DNA of 64,000 bases, taken from Microbispora rosea. GTDB taxonomy: Bacteria; Actinomycetota; Actinomycetes; Streptosporangiales; Streptosporangiaceae. Of this stretch, positions 8,703 to 17,264 are shown one piece after another. The stretch lies in NCBI RefSeq assembly GCF_900156315.1, contig NZ_FTNI01000001.1:62001-126000 (forward strand), read 5' to 3'. Numbering within the stretch: the first letter of the stretch is position 1; each line of letters begins with the position of its first letter. A program made the position numbers and the translations under genes. The notes beneath the pieces were generated by a model. It saw only the letters and a program-made list of their open reading frames with translations, was not told where the DNA came from and ran no database searches.

Positions 8703-10328
8703 TCACGAATCGGCTGGGTTCCCGCAGAAGCCGCAGAAGCGGTGTCCCTGACCCAGCCGCATGCCGCACTGCGTGCAGAACTTCAGCTGCGCCTGTCCCC
8801 GCGGCGGCGACGGGTTCGGCGGGTACGAGTGCCCGCGCGGCGGCGAGGGCTCCTCCGGATGCGCGTGCCCGTGCGCCGGCGACAGGTCCGCGGGGTACGA
8901 ATGCCCGCCGGGCGGGGACGGATCCGCGGGCACGGGAGCCGGCGGCGGCCCCACGACGTCGGGAGAGCGGGCGGCCTCCGCCCCGAACACCCTGGTCACG
9001 GCGTACGGCGGCCAGGAGTTCTCCGGCGGCGGGTAGGACCCGGCCTCGCCCGCGAACTCCCCCTGCGCGGCGGCACCGGGTGCGGCGGCACCGGGGTCGG
9101 TCTCGCCGCCGGTGCCGGGGCGTGCGGTGCTCCTGCGGCGCAGCAGCACGACGCCCACGGCCAGCAGGGCGAGGACCGCGACGCCGCCGGCCGCCCACAC
9201 GTACAACGGCACCGACGACTTGGGCGGCGTGACGGCGACCGGGCGCGCCGCCGGTTTGGCGCCGGCGTCCTCCGCGGTGCCCTGCTTGGACTGGGCGACC
9301 CGCAGATGGTCGGCCGCCACCGCGTGGTCGGGCCGCAGGTTGAGCACCTGCTGCAGCGCCGGTATCGCGCCGCTGTAGAGCTTGTTGTGGTAAGAGGCGA
9401 GCGCGTTCTCGTACACGACGTCGACCGCGCCGCGGCGGGGGGTGACCCCGGCGGCGACCAGCGCGCTGCGGATGTCGTCGGCGGGGGTGATCGTCGCCGG
9501 TTCGCCGCCGCCCCCGGAGACGAACCCGACGACCTCGCTCTTGCCGTCGTCGATGAGGGCCGCGCCGGGCGCGCCCTCGTCCAGCAGCTTGGCGACCTTG
9601 TCGCGCTCCTTGAAGGTCCGGCTGCCCGGCGGGTCGAGGTGCGCGGTGTCGAGCTTGGGCGGGGTCTTCGCCGAGGGCCTGCCCGGGAGCGACATGACGT
9701 CGAGCGACTCGACCGCCCCGCCGATCGTCGTGCCCAGCGGAACGGTCGGCAGCGACTGCTTCTCGCCGCCCTTGGTGACCTTCAGCACGGCCGGGGACGC
9801 GGGGGAGGTCCCGGCGGTCAGGATCTGCGCGGGCAGGCCCCCGGGCGGCGGCGGGTCGAGGTAGGGGTAGACGCTGACGTTGGTCGTGACGTCGGCGATG
9901 CAGGTCGAGTCGGTCTGCTGCGGCGGATAGCACGCCTGGAGCCGCCGGTCGAGGTCGACGTCGTCCAGGGAGTGCCGCTTGAAGTCGGCCGGGATCTTCA
10001 CCTTGAAGTATTCGGCGAACACCCGGTTGGCGGCGTACACCCGGGGATCCTCGGCGGCCTGCACGACCTGGGTCGCGGTGACGACCACGCCGTCGGGCGT
10101 GACCGTGAAGCCGCTGCCCTTCGCCAGGTCGACGTCGTAGTCCCGGGCCAACTGCTTGATCACGCCACGGTCGTCGAGCAGCGTGATGCGGACATGCGAG
10201 GAGGACTCCACGCGTACCGCGCCAGGGGTGACCCGGTCGGTGGAACCGCTGGGGTGCGGGTGGAGCAAGGGCGCCGCGAGCGCCGACAGCGCGCCCAGCC
10301 CCGCGATAAGGGAGTGCAGGCGGGGCAT
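8703..10328 (-). CDS. Membrane pseudo-protease (trypsin fold) with TPR-like region and zinc ribbon
   Basis: A 541-residue protein with a signal peptide or anchor (residues 5-20) and a trypsin/HtrA-like domain. After GSGFTVTPDG the expected catalytic histidine in the VVTNxHVV motif is glutamine (TATQVV, Q87). The expected GNSGGP serine motif reads GAPGAAL (252-258), with proline at the serine position. Both catalytic residues therefore appear lost. A TPR-like segment (about 303-345) and one membrane helix (374-396) follow, then a Pro-rich tail. The end is a CxxC-x10-CxxC zinc ribbon (C518, C521, C532, C535). TAGGAGAAG precedes ATG 10328. It probably binds peptides or signals to the downstream kinase rather than cutting proteins. 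Confidence 0.8.
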   Translation of the reverse strand: MPRLHSLIAGLGALSALAAPLLHPHPSGSTDRVTPGAVRVESSSHVRITLLDDRGVIKQLARDYDVDLAKGSGFTVTPDGVVVTATQVVQAAEDPRVYAANRVFAEYFKVKIPADFKRHSLDDVDLDRRLQACYPPQQTDSTCIADVTTNVSVYPYLDPPPPGGLPAQILTAGTSPASPAVLKVTKGGEKQSLPTVPLGTTIGGAVESLDVMSLPGRPSAKTPPKLDTAHLDPPGSRTFKERDKVAKLLDEGAPGAALIDDGKSEVVGFVSGGGGEPATITPADDIRSALVAAGVTPRRGAVDVVYENALASYHNKLYSGAIPALQQVLNLRPDHAVAADHLRVAQSKQGTAEDAGAKPAARPVAVTPPKSSVPLYVWAAGGVAVLALLAVGVVLLRRRSTARPGTGGETDPGAAAPGAAAQGEFAGEAGSYPPPENSWPPYAVTRVFGAEAARSPDVVGPPPAPVPADPSPPGGHSYPADLSPAHGHAHPEEPSPPRGHSYPPNPSPPRGQAQLKFCTQCGMRLGQGHRFCGFCGNPADS

Positions 10329-10521
10329 CTGCTTCTCCTATGCCTGTTCGGAACGCCTCAAGCGTCTCAGCGCGGACAGTGCTCGACAAGGTGGGTTTCG
10401 TGACCGACACCCACTTGATACAGCGCGATGATCGCGCCGTCGCTTGACGATTACTTGCAGGCCGATTGCGGGAGGTCTGTTCCCTGATGCGCGCTCTGCC
10501 GTCAAGGATTACTCTGCGCGC

Positions 10522-11706
10522 ATGCGCTTGTCCCCCCTCCGCTCGGTTCCCCGCGTCGACCTCCTGATCGGCCTCGCGATCATCGCGCTGGGCACCCTTG
10601 AGGCGTTCACGGACGCCATGGACTACGGAGCGGCCCGCAATCCCGAGCTGTGGTGGGTCGGGCAGGCGCTGGTCACCGGCGTCCTGGTCTGGTATCGCCG
10701 CAGGGCTCCGGTGGCGGTCTTCATCCTCATGATCCTCGCGCAGTACGCCTGGCACCGGCAGGGCAACGAGTCATGCCCGGTCTGGCAGCTCGCCGCGCTG
10801 CTCATCGTCTTCCACACGATCGGCGCCCACCTGTCGGTCAGGCACGGCGGCGCCTGGGCTTTCGCGGGCATCCTGATCTTCGACTCGGGGGCCGTCGACC
10901 ACCGGTTCCTGCCGTTCCAGGAGGTCGTCTACCTCACCGTCATGTTCGGCTCGGCGTACGCCACGGGACTGGCCCTGCACGGCTACCTCCTGCGGGCGCA
11001 CCGGATGAGCGAACGGGCGGCGCGGCTGGAGTCGGAGCGGGAACGCCGGGCCGCCGAGGCCGTCGCCGCCGAGCGCAACCGGATCGCCAGGGAACTGCAC
11101 GACGTGGTGGCCCACAGCGTGAGCATGATGGTCATGCAGGCCGGGGTGCTGCGCCGGCGGATGGGCGCGGCGCAGGAAGACGGCCCCTCTCAGGAGGCCG
11201 AGATGCTCAGCGGCATCGAGCAGGCGGGCCGGGAGGCGGTCGAGGAGCTGCGGATCATGCTCGGCGCCCTGCGGATGCCGCAGGACGAGGCGCTGCCCCA
11301 GCCGGGGCTCGACATGGTGCCCAACCTCATCTCGACCGTCGGGTCCTCCGGGCTGCGCGCCACGCTGCGGGTCGAGGGCGACGCCGTACGGCTCGCGCCC
11401 GGTCTCGATCTGTCGGCCTACCGGATCGTGCAGGAGGCCCTCACCAACGCGGTCAAGTACGCCGGGGACGCCGACGTGCGCATCCGGATCGCCTACCACC
11501 CCGAACGGCTGGAACTCGAGATCATTGATGACGGCGGGGGCGCCGGACCGGCGCTGTCCACCGGCAACGGGCTCATCGGCATGCGGGAGCGGGCCGAGCT
11601 GTTCGGCGGCTCCCTGGACGCCGGGCCGCTGCCGGAGGGCGGTTACCGCGTCCGCGCGACGCTGCCGATCTCCCAGGGAGTGCCGATGAGCGAGGCCACG
11701 AATTGA
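10522..11706 (+). CDS. NarL-type sensor histidine kinase
   Basis: A 394-residue histidine kinase of the HisKA_3 class. The N-terminal 155 residues carry five or six membrane helices with very short loops, so it probably senses within the membrane. The phospho-acceptor is H193 in RNRIARELHDVVAHSVS. A HATPase_c domain follows, with the N box EALTNAVKYA and the G boxes DDGGG and GNGLIGMRERAE. ATG 10522 is chosen as the last in-frame ATG before the membrane domain; an in-frame start at 10444 would add 26 polar residues. The stop overlaps the response regulator's TTG start, so the pair is co-translated. Confidence 0.88.
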   Translation: MRLSPLRSVPRVDLLIGLAIIALGTLEAFTDAMDYGAARNPELWWVGQALVTGVLVWYRRRAPVAVFILMILAQYAWHRQGNESCPVWQLAALLIVFHTIGAHLSVRHGGAWAFAGILIFDSGAVDHRFLPFQEVVYLTVMFGSAYATGLALHGYLLRAHRMSERAARLESERERRAAEAVAAERNRIARELHDVVAHSVSMMVMQAGVLRRRMGAAQEDGPSQEAEMLSGIEQAGREAVEELRIMLGALRMPQDEALPQPGLDMVPNLISTVGSSGLRATLRVEGDAVRLAPGLDLSAYRIVQEALTNAVKYAGDADVRIRIAYHPERLELEIIDDGGGAGPALSTGNGLIGMRERAELFGGSLDAGPLPEGGYRVRATLPISQGVPMSEATN

Positions 11707-12365
11707 CCGTCCGCATCGTCCTCGCCGACGACCAGGCGATGATCCGGGCCGGCCTGCGCATGGTGGTCGAGAGCGAGCCCGGCATGGAGATCGTGGGCGA
11801 GGCCGCCGACGGCGCCGAGGCGGTCGCCCTGGCCCGCCGGGTGCAGCCCGACGTCGTGCTCATGGACATCTCGATGCCGCGCATGGACGGGCTCACCGCG
11901 GCCAGGCAGCTGCTCGCCGCGCCACGGCCGCCCAAGGTCATCATGCTGACGACGTTCGACACCGACGAGAACCTGTACGCCGCGCTGCGCGCGGGCACCA
12001 GCGGCTTCCTGCTGAAGGTGTCGCCGCCGGAGCAGCTCGTGGAGGCCATCAGGGTCGTCGCCGCGGGTGACGGCCTGCTCGACCCCGCCGTCACCACCCG
12101 GGTGATCGCCTCCTTCGCGGGCCGGCACGAGCCGGTCCGGCCGCCGCAGCTCGCCGAGCTCACCCCGCGCGAACTGGAGGTGCTGCGGATGCTCGCCCGG
12201 GGCCTCACCAACGCCGAGATCGCCAAGGAGCTCTTCGTCGGCGAGGCCACGGTCAAGACCCACGTCGCCCGCGTGCTCATGAAGCTGAACCTGCGCGACC
12301 GCGCTCAGGCGGTCGTGTTCGCGTACGAGTCGGGCGTGGTGACGCCGGGGTCGGCGCTCGGGTAG
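11703..12365 (+). CDS. LuxR/NarL-family response regulator
   Basis: A 220-residue response regulator and partner of the preceding kinase. The receiver domain has the acidic pair DD (9-10), phospho-acceptor D55 in [13 protein letters not shown] and a conserved lysine in LLKVSPPEQ. The C-terminal LuxR helix-turn-helix runs [22 protein letters not shown] and on through [12 protein letters not shown]. It appears to start at TTG 11703, overlapping the kinase stop; no better in-frame start is visible. Its 3' end overlaps the convergent membrane-protein gene by 61 bases. Targets are unknown. Confidence 0.87.
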   Translation: MTVRIVLADDQAMIRAGLRMVVESEPGMEIVGEAADGAEAVALARRVQPDVVLMDISMPRMDGLTAARQLLAAPRPPKVIMLTTFDTDENLYAALRAGTSGFLLKVSPPEQLVEAIRVVAAGDGLLDPAVTTRVIASFAGRHEPVRPPQLAELTPRELEVLRMLARGLTNAEIAKELFVGEATVKTHVARVLMKLNLRDRAQAVVFAYESGVVTPGSALG

Positions 12366-13015
12366 TACGACGCCCAATCGGCGTTCGTCATGCGCAGCAC
12401 CTTGAGGCCGAGGTAGCCCATGGCGATGACGGGGGCGCCCCAGAACGGGATCGTCAGCGGGCTGTACGGCACCGCGATGGCGCCCAGGTAGCCCACGGCG
12501 ACGACGGCCGAAACCCACCAGTGGACGAAGCCGGCGCGCCAGACGGCCAGCAGGAGCAGCGGCAGGCCGATCATGCCGAGGTAGATCCACGGCAGCGTGA
12601 ACCCGAAGATGACGCCGGGCAGGTTGAACACCTCGTCGAACATCTTCTGGCCCTGCTCGACCGGGTAGTGCTGCCCGAACCACCACTCCACGGGGTCCAT
12701 GAGGAGCAGCGCCGAGACGCTGATGTAGCCGATGATCGTCATGCCACCGGCGATGTGCCCGAAGACGACGGCCTTCCTGCGCACCAGGTGCAGCAGGCCG
12801 AAGGCCGCGATCGGGACGAGCACCCAGCTCCAGTGGTAGAGCAGCGACTCCAGCTGGGCCAGGGCGGGGTTGTCGCCGTAGCTGACCATCTCGCGGTCGT
12901 CGCCCCACGTGCCGGGATCGACGAGGAGCGCGACGAACTGCAGCAGCGGCGCGACGAACAGCAGGACTCCGGTGACGGAGCGCCGGAAGGCCACCGAGTC
13001 GGACATTTTGAACAT
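12305..13015 (-). CDS. Hypothetical membrane protein
   Basis: A 236-residue protein with five or six predicted membrane helices. Recognisable pieces are an N-terminal helix (about 13-31), an acidic loop GTWGDDREMVSYGDN and several helices ending near residue 210. I do not recognise the family. ATG 13015 has AAGGGAAAG upstream on the minus strand, a good ribosome site. It is transcribed alone, convergent and overlapping with the response regulator. The 61-base 3' overlap could give antisense coupling between the two. Confidence 0.6.
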   Translation of the reverse strand: MFKMSDSVAFRRSVTGVLLFVAPLLQFVALLVDPGTWGDDREMVSYGDNPALAQLESLLYHWSWVLVPIAAFGLLHLVRRKAVVFGHIAGGMTIIGYISVSALLLMDPVEWWFGQHYPVEQGQKMFDEVFNLPGVIFGFTLPWIYLGMIGLPLLLLAVWRAGFVHWWVSAVVAVGYLGAIAVPYSPLTIPFWGAPVIAMGYLGLKVLRMTNADWASYYPSADPGVTTPDSYANTTA

Positions 13016-13147
13016 CGATCTTTCCCTTCGGGTCTTTCTCCCTACGGCCGGTGACGGTAGGTGAGCGACCCCCGGGGACTCGTCCGCCGCTCGGATGATG
13101 GCTCCTCATCCGCTAGAGCGACTTATCGCTGCAAGGCCGGATATGTG

Positions 13148-13153
13148 TATATT
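13148..13153 (+). promoter_or_regulatory. Probable -10 element of the DUF6421 operon
   Basis: TATATT, preceded by TGTG (extended -10 like), lies in a short AT-rich island 35 bases before ATG 13189. GGGAG near 13174 is the ribosome site. No convincing -35 box is seen. Confidence 0.5.
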
Positions 13154-13188
13154 TTCCGGAAGACGGCTCACAGTACGGGAGATTTTTC

Positions 13189-15294
13189 ATGACGGCTTTC
13201 CCGGCGGTCTTGTTCGACGAGGCGCACAGCGAGGCGTGGACGATCCGGCGGGAGGTCGCCGAGTCCATGAATCCCGCCCACCCCGACGACAACAGCTATG
13301 CGGAGGCCGCCGGGGCGCTGCGGCGGCTCGGCCACACGGTGCGCGCGCATACCGAGGGCCCGATCACCCCGGCCGTGCTGGACGGGTGTGACGTCTTCGT
13401 GGTCGCGCACCCCTCGGCCGGGCGCTGGGAGCGCACCACCGGGGTCGGCAGCCCCGTCTTCTCCGCCGAGGAGATCGACGCGCTCGAGGCGTATGTCGCG
13501 GGCGGCGGCGGGCTGATCGTGCTGGCCGAGCACGAGCAGGAGAAGTACGGCAGCAACCTGGGCGAGCTGCTCGCCCGGTTCGGGGTGACGGTCGAGCACA
13601 CGACCGTGCAGGACCCCGGCAACTGCCACAACACCGTGGCCACCTGGGTCCTCGGCGTGCCCACCGCGCAGGCCGTGACCGCGCAGGCCGTGACCGGGCC
13701 GGGCGGCGTGGCCCAGGACCTGCTGGCCGAGGTCGGGCGTGCCTGCTTCTACCGCGCGGGCACGCTCGGCGCGCCGGCCGAGGCGAGCGTCCTGTTCACG
13801 ACCTCCGGGGCCGCCGATCCCGCGGGCGCCCCGCTCGTCGCCGCCGTACGGCGCGGCAGGGGCCGGGTGGTCGTCCTGGCCGACTCCGACCTGTTCGGCG
13901 ACGACTCGATCCGCGACTACGACCACGAGAAGCTGTGGGGCAACCTGGTCACCTGGGCCGCCCGGGTGCCCGAGGCGTCCGGCGCCGCCCGCGCGTCCCG
14001 CCCCGAGGTGGCGGAGGAGTTCGGCCGGCTGAAGGCCGCCGTGGAGCGGCTGCGCCCGCTCCAGGCCAAGGACGGCTCGGTCACCGGCGACCACGACGAG
14101 GCCGTGGCGTGCATCAGCGAGATCGTCGACGGCGTCGCCCGGCTCGCGCCGCACTTCCCGCACGACGCCGAGTATCTCGACGCAGTGATGAAGGACTTCC
14201 GCGCGTGGGTGGCCGCCGGCCTCGGCAAACCCGACTTCCTCGACTCGCTGAACCTCTTCCACCCCGACGCCCAGCGGATCGACGGCCTGGAGCACCTGGT
14301 CGTCTTCCCGATGTACACCCAGAACGGCAACCCCGACCGCAACGTCGAGGCGGTCTGGATCAGGGTGGTGTGGCCCGACTGGCTGGCCGAGCTGGAGGCG
14401 GGCGGCTACGACAACCCGATGTTCGTGCCGATCACCTTCGTCGACTTCACCTCCGGCTACGACACCAACTCGGCCGTGCTGTTCCCCGAGACCGTGGTCG
14501 TGCGCCAGACCCCGCCGCGCTTCACCTGGGGCGGCATCTTCTGCGACCGCGAGGCCGCCCGGTTCCGCCGGGTCAGCGAGGCCGCCGCGGCCACGCTGAA
14601 GCTGGAGCTGCCGCCGGACGCCGCCCGGCTGCTGGCGTCCCAGGACCTCGCCCAGGACACGTTCGTGCTCTGGGACCTCGTCCACGACCGCACGCACAGC
14701 CACGGCGACCTGCCGTTCGACCCGTTCATGATCAAGCAGCGCATGCCGTACTGGCTCTACAGCCTGGAGGAGCTGCGCTGCGACCTCACGGCGTACGGCG
14801 AGGCCGTGAAGCTGGAGGCCGCGGGCGTGCCGCACGCGCGGTACGTGCAGTACGCCATCCTGTTCGACCGGCTGTTCCGCTTCCCGATCACCGGCGAGCG
14901 GGTGCGCAACTACGACGGGCTCGGCGGCCAGCTGCTGTTCGCCTACCTGCACCGGCAGGGCATCGTGCGGTGGACCGACAACCGGCTCACGATCGACTGG
15001 TCGCGGGTCGCCGACGGCGTCGCCGACCTGCGCGGCGAGGTGGAGAAGCTCTACCGCGACGGCATCGACCGGTCCAAGCGGGCCCACTGGCTCGCCGCGC
15101 ACGAGCTGGTCGCGACGTACGTCGAGCCCGACCCGGCCTCGGTCTGGAAGCAGGGCGTCCAGGCGCTGCCCGCGGAGCAGAAGGCCATGGTCGACGCCGT
15201 GCTGCCCGACGAGTTCCCCCTGAGCATGTTCTACGAGGCCCTGCGCCGTAAGCTCACCGAGGTGGTGGAGTCGACCCGGGGCATCCGGGCGTGA
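13189..15294 (+). CDS. DUF6421 family protein
   Basis: A 701-residue cytoplasmic protein that I recognise as the actinobacterial DUF6421 family; no function is established to my knowledge. The first 260 residues resemble a flavodoxin/GATase-like fold (VLFDEAHSEAWTIRRE..., ending VVVLADSDLFGDDSI), as in proteins that follow an 'unclosed gap' GATase-like pattern. The larger remainder is mostly alpha-helical. It has a His/Asp-rich cluster LVHDRTHSHGDLPFDPF (about residues 494-511) that could bind a metal. An Ala/Gln/Val/Thr duplication (AQAVTAQAVT, near 163) interrupts the first domain. It heads a group with an SDR oxidoreductase and a threonine aldolase; from memory this grouping recurs in Streptomyces and relatives. 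Confidence 0.75.
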   Translation: MTAFPAVLFDEAHSEAWTIRREVAESMNPAHPDDNSYAEAAGALRRLGHTVRAHTEGPITPAVLDGCDVFVVAHPSAGRWERTTGVGSPVFSAEEIDALEAYVAGGGGLIVLAEHEQEKYGSNLGELLARFGVTVEHTTVQDPGNCHNTVATWVLGVPTAQAVTAQAVTGPGGVAQDLLAEVGRACFYRAGTLGAPAEASVLFTTSGAADPAGAPLVAAVRRGRGRVVVLADSDLFGDDSIRDYDHEKLWGNLVTWAARVPEASGAARASRPEVAEEFGRLKAAVERLRPLQAKDGSVTGDHDEAVACISEIVDGVARLAPHFPHDAEYLDAVMKDFRAWVAAGLGKPDFLDSLNLFHPDAQRIDGLEHLVVFPMYTQNGNPDRNVEAVWIRVVWPDWLAELEAGGYDNPMFVPITFVDFTSGYDTNSAVLFPETVVVRQTPPRFTWGGIFCDREAARFRRVSEAAAATLKLELPPDAARLLASQDLAQDTFVLWDLVHDRTHSHGDLPFDPFMIKQRMPYWLYSLEELRCDLTAYGEAVKLEAAGVPHARYVQYAILFDRLFRFPITGERVRNYDGLGGQLLFAYLHRQGIVRWTDNRLTIDWSRVADGVADLRGEVEKLYRDGIDRSKRAHWLAAHELVATYVEPDPASVWKQGVQALPAEQKAMVDAVLPDEFPLSMFYEALRRKLTEVVESTRGIRA

Positions 15295-15331
15295 GCGCGA
15301 ACCACGTGGGTGAGATCGGGAGGGGCGTGCG

Positions 15332-15985
15332 ATGAGCAGGGTGATCGTGGTCACGGGGGCGGGCGGTCCGGCAGGCCGTGCCGTCGTCGGGAGGTTCACC
15401 GAGCTGGGGGACACGGTCATCGGCGTGGACAAGTCCGGCGCGGAGGGCTGCCTGGCCGTCGACCTGCTCGACCGGGACGCCGTACGCGGCCTGGCCGGGC
15501 GGGTGCGGGCCGAGCACGGGCGGGTGGACGGCGTCGTCCACCTGGTCGGCGGCTGGCGCGGGTCGAAGACCTTCGCCGACACCTCGCTCGACGACTGGGA
15601 CCTGCTGCACGACCTGCTGATCAGGACCCTGCAGAACGTGTCGCTGGAGTTCGAGCCGCTGCTGCGGGAGAGCGGGAACGGCCGTTTCGCGATCGTGTCG
15701 GCCCGGGCCGCCCAGAAGCCGACGCAGGGCGGCGCGGCGTACGCGGCCGCGAAGGCCGCCGCGGAGGCGTGGACGCTGTCGCTGGCCGACGCGCTGAAGG
15801 ACACATCCGCCGCCGCGGTGGTCCTGGTGGTCAACGCGTTGGTGCACGATGAGATGAGGGCCGCGAACCCGGACAAGCCGTATCGGACCTTCACCGATGT
15901 GAAGGACCTGGCGGCGGCGGTCGCGGGCCTGTGGGACGAGGAGCCGGCTGCGGTCAACGGCCGCAGGATCGACCTCGTGCCCTGA
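15332..15985 (+). CDS. SDR family NAD(P)-dependent oxidoreductase
   Basis: A 217-residue short-chain dehydrogenase. The dinucleotide motif TGAGGPAG is at residues 8-15. The catalytic residues are S123 in IVSARAAQKP, with Y137 and K141 in YAAAK. It is shorter than the usual 250 residues, mainly in the substrate loop, and the expected NAG motif is replaced by LVGGW. It starts 37 bases after the DUF6421 gene with GGGAGGGG ahead of ATG 15332, so it is likely in the same operon. The substrate is unknown; the neighbouring threonine aldolase suggests a beta-hydroxy amino acid or aldehyde, but this is only a guess. Confidence 0.85.
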   Translation: MSRVIVVTGAGGPAGRAVVGRFTELGDTVIGVDKSGAEGCLAVDLLDRDAVRGLAGRVRAEHGRVDGVVHLVGGWRGSKTFADTSLDDWDLLHDLLIRTLQNVSLEFEPLLRESGNGRFAIVSARAAQKPTQGGAAYAAAKAAAEAWTLSLADALKDTSAAAVVLVVNALVHDEMRAANPDKPYRTFTDVKDLAAAVAGLWDEEPAAVNGRRIDLVP

Positions 15986-16063
15986 TCTACGCTGCTGATC
16001 CGGACCCGCGGCCGGCCTGAACGGGCCGGTCGGGGGCCCGAAACCGCGATGGGGAGACATCTC

Positions 16064-17140
16064 GTGACAACCGATGCCGTACGCCGGCACGACCCGGCGA
16101 GCAGGACGTTCGCCAGTGACAACTACGCGGGGGTGCACCCCGAGGTCCTGGAGGCGATCGCCCTCGCCAACGGGGGACACCAGGTCTCCTACGGCGACGA
16201 CGTCTACACCGAGGCGGTCTGGGGCGTCTTCCGCAGGCACTTCGGCGAGCAGGCCGAGGTGTTCCCCGTGTTCAACGGCACGGCGGCCAACGTCGTGTCG
16301 CTGCGCTCCATGTGTGCCCACTGGGAGGCCGTGGTCTGCCCGGAGACCGCGCACATCAACACCGACGAGGGCGGCGCCCCCGAGGTCACCGGCAGGCTGA
16401 AGCTGCTGACCGTGCCGACCCCCGACGGCAAGCTCACGCCGGATCTGATCGACCGGCAGGCGTGGGGGTTCGGCGACGTGCACCATGCGCAGCCCCGGGC
16501 CGTGTCGATCTCCAACACGACCGAGCTGGGCACGGTCTACACCCCGGCCGAGATCAAGGCGGTCTGCGACCACGCCCACGAGCTGGGGATGGTCGTCCAC
16601 CTCGACGGGTCGCGGATCACCAACGCCGCCGCCGCCCTGGACGTGCCGCTGCGCGCGCTGACCACGGACGCGGGGGTCGACGTGGTGTCGTTCGGCGGCA
16701 CCAAGATCGGCCTGCTGCTGGGCGAGGCCGTCGTCGTGCTGAACCCGGAGGCGTCGCGGGGCCTGCCCTACCTGCGCAAGACGAGCATGCAGCTCGCCTC
16801 GAAGATGCGCTTCGTGTCGGTGCAGTTCGAGGCCCTGCTCGGGGGCGACCTGTGGCTGCGCAACGCCCGCCAGGCCAACGCGATGGCCCGGCGGCTCGCG
16901 GACGCCGTACGGGACCTGCCCGGGGTGAGCGTGCCGCGCCCGGTCGAGGCCAACGCGGTCTTCGCGGTCCTGCCGGTCGACGTGGCCGACCGGCTGCGCA
17001 AGCGGTTCCGGTTCTACAACTGGAAGGAGCAGATGGGCGGGGGCGTGGTCGAGGTGCGGTGGATGTGCGCCTTCGACACCACCGAGGCCGACGTGGACGC
17101 GTTCGCCGCGGCGCTGGCCGAGGAACTGCGCGCCTCGTAG
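16064..17140 (+). CDS. Low-specificity L-threonine aldolase family PLP enzyme
   Basis: A 358-residue fold-type I PLP enzyme of the beta-eliminating lyase/threonine aldolase family, which splits threonine or related beta-hydroxy amino acids into glycine and an aldehyde. Visible blocks are RTFASDNYAGVHPEV at the N-terminus, HLDGSRITNAA with the cofactor-ring aspartate D181, and SFGGTKIG with the Schiff-base lysine K214. GTG 16064 is favoured over ATG 16049 because GGGGAGA (16051-16057) is correctly spaced for it. It follows the SDR gene by 78 bases and is followed by a strong hairpin, marking the end of the operon. Confidence 0.9.
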   Translation: MTTDAVRRHDPASRTFASDNYAGVHPEVLEAIALANGGHQVSYGDDVYTEAVWGVFRRHFGEQAEVFPVFNGTAANVVSLRSMCAHWEAVVCPETAHINTDEGGAPEVTGRLKLLTVPTPDGKLTPDLIDRQAWGFGDVHHAQPRAVSISNTTELGTVYTPAEIKAVCDHAHELGMVVHLDGSRITNAAAALDVPLRALTTDAGVDVVSFGGTKIGLLLGEAVVVLNPEASRGLPYLRKTSMQLASKMRFVSVQFEALLGGDLWLRNARQANAMARRLADAVRDLPGVSVPRPVEANAVFAVLPVDVADRLRKRFRFYNWKEQMGGGVVEVRWMCAFDTTEADVDAFAAALAEELRAS

Positions 17141-17165
17141 TGCTCGGTCAGGTCGGCCTCTTGAT

Positions 17166-17197
17166 CCTTCGGCCCGCCGCGATCAGCGGGCCGAAGG
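17166..17197. terminator. Hairpin terminator between convergent genes
   Basis: CCTTCGGCCCGC and its exact reverse complement GCGGGCCGAAGG form a 12-bp stem with an 8-base loop. It lies between the threonine aldolase stop and the convergent pucR stop and can serve both directions. There is no U tract, as is usual in high-GC actinobacteria. Confidence 0.8.
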
Positions 17198-17264
17198 GCC
17201 GGCCTACCCGCGGGCCTGCTGTTGGACGGCCGCCGCGAGCGCGTGGTGACGCAGGGATCGATCG

